Source: an uncultured Neomegalonema sp.
GTDB taxonomy: Bacteria; Pseudomonadota; Alphaproteobacteria; Rhodobacterales; Rhodobacteraceae
Direction of reading: 5' to 3'
NCBI GenBank assembly: GCA_937927905.1
Contig: CALFWP010000164.1
Location: 1 to 8,414, forward strand
DNA length: 8,414 nt
Both the position numbers and the translations under genes were made by a program. The notes under the pieces were generated by a model, which was given only the letters and a program-made list of their open reading frames with translations, was not told where the DNA came from and searched no databases. Positions 5,555-8,414 of the stretch are shown here, piece by piece (the first letter of the stretch is position 1; each line of letters begins with the position of its first letter).

Positions 5555-6421
5555 ATGAAAAAAAGTAAATGGAATCCGCTTCACTGGTTCAAGCGCGGGC
5601 CGTCTGTCTCTGTCATTCGTTTATACGGCGGGATCGGCACGGGTGGCCGGTTTTCCCGTATGATCGCACATGAGCCGCTTGAAAAAGTCATTGATGCCGC
5701 TTTCGCATCAAAACGCACAAAAGCCGTTGCATTGATCATCAACTCACCGGGCGGGTCCCCGACCCAGAGCGGCTTGATTGCACGGCATATCCGCAGGTTG
5801 GCGGATGAAAAGTCGGTCCCTGTTCTGGCCTTTTGTGAGGATGTTGCAGCCTCCGGCGGGTATCTTCTGGCCTGTGCTGCCGATGAAATCTTTGTCGATG
5901 AGTACACTGTTATCGGATCGGTCGGTGTCATCTCCGCTGGTTTCGGAGCGGTTGACGCGATTGGGAAAATCGGTGTTGAACGCCGTGTTCATACCGCCGG
6001 GAAAAGCAAATCGCTGATGGATCCGTTCCGCGAGGAAAAACCCGAGGATGTCGCCCGCATTGACACCATCCTCCATGCGATACACGAACGCTTTATTGCC
6101 TGGGTTAAGGGCGCGCGCGGCACAAAGCTTGATGGGGACACCGATTATTTTCAGGGCGATGTCTGGGTCGGTCAGGATGCGGTGGATGTTGGTATTGCGG
6201 ATGCGGTGGGCCATGCCGTGCCGGTCTTAAAGCAGCGTTTCGGCGATGATATTGCGATCCGCGAGTTCAGTCGTAAAAAACCTGGGGTGTTTTCCCGGCT
6301 TTCCGGAACGGCTAACGGAACCTTAACCGCTAAAGTTTCAGAATCTGCCGGTGCCGGCGCGACAATGGCGGCGATAGAGACACTCGAAGAGCGCGCGTTG
6401 TGGGCGCAATACGGAAAGTAG
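5555..6421 (+). CDS. S49-family serine peptidase (SppA-like), no signal anchor
   Basis: The 288-aa product is a short, single-domain S49 peptidase related to signal peptide peptidase SppA. It shows IINSPGGSPTQSGLIARHIR (residues 61-80), EDVAASGGYLLACAAD (95-110) with the catalytic Ser100, IGSVGVISAGFG (120-131) and TAGKSKSLMDPFREEKPED (147-165) with the general base Lys152. The Ser-Lys spacing of 52 residues equals that of Bacillus SppA (Ser147/Lys199). The family usually cleaves leftover signal peptides or membrane protein fragments. Here the N-terminus (MKKSKWNPLHWFKRGPS) is basic and has no transmembrane segment, so a cytoplasmic or peripheral membrane location is inferred. TAA at 5543 closes the frame upstream, so ATG 5555 is the first usable start, yet no Shine-Dalgarno sequence precedes it. 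The C-terminus ends in IETLEERALWAQYGK. A small membrane protein follows after 6 bp. Confidence 0.93.
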   Translation: MKKSKWNPLHWFKRGPSVSVIRLYGGIGTGGRFSRMIAHEPLEKVIDAAFASKRTKAVALIINSPGGSPTQSGLIARHIRRLADEKSVPVLAFCEDVAASGGYLLACAADEIFVDEYTVIGSVGVISAGFGAVDAIGKIGVERRVHTAGKSKSLMDPFREEKPEDVARIDTILHAIHERFIAWVKGARGTKLDGDTDYFQGDVWVGQDAVDVGIADAVGHAVPVLKQRFGDDIAIREFSRKKPGVFSRLSGTANGTLTAKVSESAGAGATMAAIETLEERALWAQYGK

Positions 6422-6427
6422 TACGCC

Positions 6428-6640
6428 ATGCTGATAAAAATCCTGATTGCCCTGACTGTCATTACTGGTGCTTTGCTTGCCTTTCGTATCGCAGGCCGGG
6501 CTGCGGATACGAAGATGGTACGGGATGCACAGAGTGCCCGTGATGCGGTCCATCGCAAGCTGGCCGGTGAGGATTATATAAAATGCGAGGAATGCGGGGC
6601 ATATACGTCCCGCACGGATGTTTGTTCCTGTAAAACCTGA
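6428..6640 (+). CDS. Small membrane-anchored four-cysteine protein, putative zinc-binding
   Basis: The 70-aa product has one N-terminal membrane helix (residues about 3-20, IKILIALTVITGALLAF), a charged linker (about 20-50) and a cysteine knuckle, KCEECGAYTSRTDVCSC, with Cys53, Cys56, Cys66 and Cys68. The C-x2-C...C-x-C pattern suggests a small zinc ribbon or treble-clef fragment facing the cytoplasm. Similar short proteins with a membrane helix and a C-terminal CxxCG motif exist in proteobacteria (the PP0621 type), but that link is tentative. GGAAAG at 6413-6418, inside the end of the peptidase gene, lies 9 bases before the ATG. The 6-bp gap argues for co-transcription with the S49 peptidase, and it could anchor or regulate that anchorless peptidase; this is inference only. 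Confidence 0.75.
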   Translation: MLIKILIALTVITGALLAFRIAGRAADTKMVRDAQSARDAVHRKLAGEDYIKCEECGAYTSRTDVCSCKT

Positions 6641-6703
6641 CCCACCGGTGTTCATCTGTCTCCGGGCCTTTTCAAGATGTACCAGGACGGTAATTTTCAA
6701 AAG

Positions 6704-6712
6704 TTTTGCACA
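6704..6712 (+). promoter_or_regulatory. DnaA-box-like site TTTTGCACA
   Basis: TTTTGCACA fits the relaxed DnaA-box consensus TTWTNCACA. It lies about 60 bp before the AT-rich tract. A single 9-mer of this kind can occur by chance, so its value comes from its neighbours. Confidence 0.4.
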
Positions 6713-6807
6713 AACAATCTTGACTCGCCGTTTTGTCGCCCAGAATCACGTCAACTGACTCTGTTCCTGTTTTAAAAAACTGTTTAATGTAAAAAATATA
6801 TATAAAT

Positions 6808-6836
6808 CAGTAATTTAAAATTACTGCATATTTTTT
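6808..6836 (+). terminator. AT-rich palindrome followed by T6
   Basis: CAGTAATT (6808-6815) and AATTACTG (6819-6826) are perfect complements around TAA, followed by CATA and six T (6831-6836). The form resembles an intrinsic terminator with a weak A:T stem. It could end the S49 operon or a short RNA starting upstream. GCATA/TATGC (6826-6830 and 6836-6840) is a second, overlapping dyad around the T-run. As DNA it could instead be an operator or part of an unwinding region. Confidence 0.4.
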
Positions 6837-6849
6837 ATGCATTGTGCAG

Positions 6850-6865
6850 AGAGTCCAGAGACTCT
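6850..6865. repeat. Short inverted repeat AGAGTC/GACTCT
   Basis: Six-base perfect arms at 6850-6855 and 6860-6865 flank CAGA. It sits between the T6 run and the DnaA-box pair. No known binding consensus is recognised. Confidence 0.35.
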
Positions 6866-6903
6866 TACGATAAATACGGTTCCCTCCCATATTACCAACA
6901 GGG

Positions 6904-6926
6904 TTATCCACAGGTAAAGTGGATAG
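6904..6926. promoter_or_regulatory. Perfect DnaA box with an inverted partner
   Basis: TTATCCACA (6904-6912) is identical to the strong E. coli DnaA box. On the other strand, 6926-6918 reads CTATCCACT, matching seven of nine bases. The shared core TATCCAC/GTGGATA forms a perfect 7-bp inverted repeat (6905-6911 and 6919-6925) with a 7-base spacer. Facing DnaA boxes occur at replication origins and at DnaA-regulated promoters. Confidence 0.55.
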
Positions 6927-6937
6927 TCATTACCTGT
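6910..6937. repeat. Inverted repeat overlapping the DnaA-box pair
   Basis: ACAGGTAA (6910-6917) and TTACCTGT (6930-6937) are perfect complements around 12 bases. The repeat shares its left arm with the end of the perfect DnaA box and encloses the partner box, so the two dyads cannot form at once. TTACC occurs again right after (6938-6942). Confidence 0.5.
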
Positions 6938-7096
6938 TACCTTAAGTCTTTAAAACCTCTGGAATTTCATAATTGTCTGACGCTTTCTTGTAAAAAATTT
7001 GAGACAAAGCCGATTCCGGATGAAGCCGGTTTATTGCGCTCAATGGTGATCGGCTTTCGAATGTCGAATTTCATTCAGCTTGATGGCTCTCTGCAC

Positions 7097-7102
7097 TATA
7101 TA
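7097..7102 (+). promoter_or_regulatory. Possible -10 element of uvrC
   Basis: TATATA lies 7 bases before ATG 7110, about the distance between a -10 element and a transcription start. A weak TTCAGC (7074-7079) is 17 bases upstream of it. If used, the mRNA would begin at or next to the ATG and be leaderless, in keeping with the lack of a Shine-Dalgarno sequence. The -35 match is poor. Confidence 0.25.
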
Positions 7103-7109
7103 TCCGGTT

Positions 7110-8414
7110 ATGCCGAAAGCGCGCCGACCTGATCCTGTACCTTCATTGCCCGAACCTGTCACGCCGGTGGGATTCGAAGAAGAGGGGGCTGCCTATGAAG
7201 TGGATGCCCCTGTTGAAGCGGCGGAACGTGAGACGGGCCCGGATGTGATCCGCTCTTACCTTGCCCGTCTGCCGGATGGTCCCGGCGTTTACCGGATGCT
7301 CGATCCGAAGGGCGATGTGCTGTACGTCGGCAAAGCCCGCTCGCTGAGAAACCGTGTTTCCAGCTATACCCGTTACGAGGGGCATACCACGCGCATTCAG
7401 CGCATGATCTCGAACACGGCGTCTCTGATTGCGGTTGTGACGCGCACCGAGACCGAAGCCCTGCTGCTGGAAAGCAACCTCATCAAACGGCTCAAGCCGC
7501 GCTATAATGTGCTGCTGCGCGACGATAAAAGCTTTCCGTATATTCTGATCGAGGGCGGCCATGCCTATCCGCGCCTGCGCAAGCATCGCGGGGCGAAATC
7601 CGTTGAGGGGCGTTATTTCGGGCCGTTCGCGTCGGCGGGTTCGGTCAACCGCACGCTCAATCATCTGCAAAAGGCGTTTTTGCTGCGGTCTTGTAACGAT
7701 TCCATGTTCGACGGACGTACACGACCCTGTCTGCTGTATCAGATCAAGCGCTGCTGTGCGCCGTGTGTCGATTATATTTCCCCGCCGGAGTATAAAGCGC
7801 TGGCCGATGAAGCCTTTGACTTTCTGGAGGGCAAATCCACTGCCGTGCAGGAGCGTCTGGCGGCGGACATGAACGCTGCGGCAAAAGACTTCGATTACGA
7901 GCGCGCGGCGGTTTTCCGCGACCGGATCAAAGCTCTGACTCAGGTGCAGGCGCATCAGGGCGTCAATCCGCGCGGCGTGGACGAGGCGGATGTGGTTGCG
8001 CTTCATATGGAAAGCGGACAGGCCTGTGTGCAGGTGTTCTTTTTCCGCGGCGGACAGAACTGGGGCAATAAAGCGTATTTTCCGCGTCTGGCATCCGATG
8101 CGGATGAGCCGGAAGTGCTGGCGGCCTTTCTGGGTCAGTTTTATGACACCCGTCCGCCGGCGAAATCCGTGCTTTTATCCCACGAACCGGAGGAGATTGA
8201 TCTGTTGCAGGCGGCGCTGACCGAGGCGGCAGGGCACAAAATCACCCTGGCCGTGCCTGCACGGGGCGAGAAGCGGGAGCTGATCACGGATGCCTCGCGC
8301 AATGCCCGCGAAGCGCTGGCACGGCGTATGGCTGATTCTGCGGCGCAGGGACGTCTGCTCGACGGGCTGGTGGATGCGTTCGACCTCAATGACCGTCCGG
8401 TGCGGATCGAGGTC
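7110..8414 (+). CDS. uvrC: UvrABC excinuclease subunit C, N-terminal part
   Basis: UvrC makes both incisions around a lesion in nucleotide excision repair, in the cytoplasm, after loading by UvrA and UvrB. The first 435 residues are in view and the frame stays open at the window end. Seen in order: an extra N-terminal segment of about 50 residues rich in Pro, Glu and Ala; the GIY-YIG nuclease domain with GVYRM (59-63), LYVGKARSLRNRV (71-83) and the metal-site Glu121 in LLLESNLIKRLKPRYN; Cys195, Cys207, Cys215 and Cys219, whose C-x11-C-x7-C-x3-C spacing equals that of the iron-sulphur cysteines of E. coli UvrC; and the UvrB-binding UVR motif at about 249-280 (DFDYERAAVFRDRI). The RNase H-like nuclease half starts near the end. 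ATG 7110 is preferred; ATG 7083 would add nine residues (MALCTIYPV). Neither has a clear Shine-Dalgarno sequence. Confidence 0.97.
   Translation, partial: MPKARRPDPVPSLPEPVTPVGFEEEGAAYEVDAPVEAAERETGPDVIRSYLARLPDGPGVYRMLDPKGDVLYVGKARSLRNRVSSYTRYEGHTTRIQRMISNTASLIAVVTRTETEALLLESNLIKRLKPRYNVLLRDDKSFPYILIEGGHAYPRLRKHRGAKSVEGRYFGPFASAGSVNRTLNHLQKAFLLRSCNDSMFDGRTRPCLLYQIKRCCAPCVDYISPPEYKALADEAFDFLEGKSTAVQERLAADMNAAAKDFDYERAAVFRDRIKALTQVQAHQGVNPRGVDEADVVALHMESGQACVQVFFFRGGQNWGNKAYFPRLASDADEPEVLAAFLGQFYDTRPPAKSVLLSHEPEEIDLLQAALTEAAGHKITLAVPARGEKRELITDASRNAREALARRMADSAAQGRLLDGLVDAFDLNDRPVRIEV

Larger units (their letters stand above)
6641..7109. other. 469-bp gene-free AT-rich region with DnaA-like boxes and inverted repeats
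   Basis: No credible gene is seen. A reading frame from a TTG at 6842 to 7132 has no ribosome binding site or recognisable protein character. In order the region holds: an imperfect dyad (6668-6703); a relaxed DnaA-box match (6704-6712); GTCA-AC-TGAC (about 6750-6759); a strongly AT-rich tract with an alternating AT run (about 6771-6846); an AATT-rich palindrome and a T6 run (6808-6836); an AGAGTC/GACTCT repeat (6850-6865); a perfect DnaA box with an inverted partner (6904-6926); and a second inverted repeat overlapping both (6910-6937). It may contain the uvrC promoter, the 3' end of the S49 operon, a small RNA or a DnaA-controlled element. Confidence 0.6.

Noticed and set aside
5744..6214. 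156-aa minus-strand frame inside the S49 gene
   Set aside because: Antisense to a catalytic domain with clear active-site motifs.
6772..6787. CtrA-like site TTAA-N-TTAA
   Set aside because: The spacing between the TTAA half-sites is 8 rather than the required 7.
6641..7109. LexA/SOS box upstream of uvrC
   Set aside because: GTTC occurs but no GTTC-N7-GTTC (alphaproteobacterial type) or CTGT-N8-ACAG arrangement was found.
6842..7132. 96-aa open frame starting at a TTG
   Set aside because: No ribosome binding site, starts within an AT-rich palindrome region, overlaps the uvrC start, and has no protein-like pattern.
7143..8006. 287-aa open frame on the minus strand
   Set aside because: It is exactly antisense to the conserved uvrC coding region, rich in Arg/His/Gln as mirror frames are, and shows no recognisable domain.
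1..8414. Mobile element, CRISPR array, tRNA or toxin-antitoxin pair
   Set aside because: No transposase or integrase, no regularly spaced repeats, no tRNA-like cloverleaf, and every convincing gene has a housekeeping or conserved-unknown identity.

Overview
The window reads as a stretch of alphaproteobacterial core chromosome with intermediate GC content (not counted). The strongest clade pointers are a bS21 gene (rpsU) transcribed divergently from a COQ9-family gene, which is the arrangement that defines the 'rpsU-divergently transcribed' COQ9 family, and a short DUF465/YdcH gene leading purE-purK. No transposase, integrase, tRNA, rRNA or CRISPR array was seen. Order and genus cannot be fixed from the sequence alone.

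Layout. (1) Positions 1-1460, plus strand: the 3' end of an MCE-domain (MlaD/PqiB-like) lipid-transport gene, a PqiC-type auxiliary lipoprotein, and a 72-aa two-helix membrane protein, closely spaced and probably one operon for envelope lipid traffic. (2) 1461-1996: a CspA-family cold-shock gene with a structured leader, then a clear rho-independent terminator belonging to rpsU on the opposite strand. (3) 1997-3090: rpsU (minus) and coq9 (plus) diverge from a 122-bp spacer that contains nested inverted repeats. (4) 3084-4869, minus strand: ydcH-like gene, purE and purK, an operon for the AIR-to-CAIR steps of purine synthesis; purE and purK overlap by ATGA, and purK and coq9 overlap tail to tail by 7 bp. 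(5) 4930-5409: a TIGR02444-family protein. (6) 5555-6640: a cytoplasmic-looking S49 (SppA-like) peptidase followed after 6 bp by a 70-aa membrane-anchored protein with four cysteines. (7) 6641-7109: a 469-bp gene-free, AT-rich region with DnaA-box-like sequences and several inverted repeats. (8) 7110 to the end: the N-terminal 435 residues of UvrC, open at the window edge.

Most genes are housekeeping: envelope lipid transport, cold-shock RNA binding, translation, ubiquinone synthesis, purine synthesis, protein turnover and nucleotide excision repair. I found no convincing new multi-gene system. The least explained parts are the 6641-7109 region, which has an origin-like or DnaA-regulated look, the S49 peptidase/small Cys-protein pair, and the small membrane protein at the end of the Pqi-like operon.
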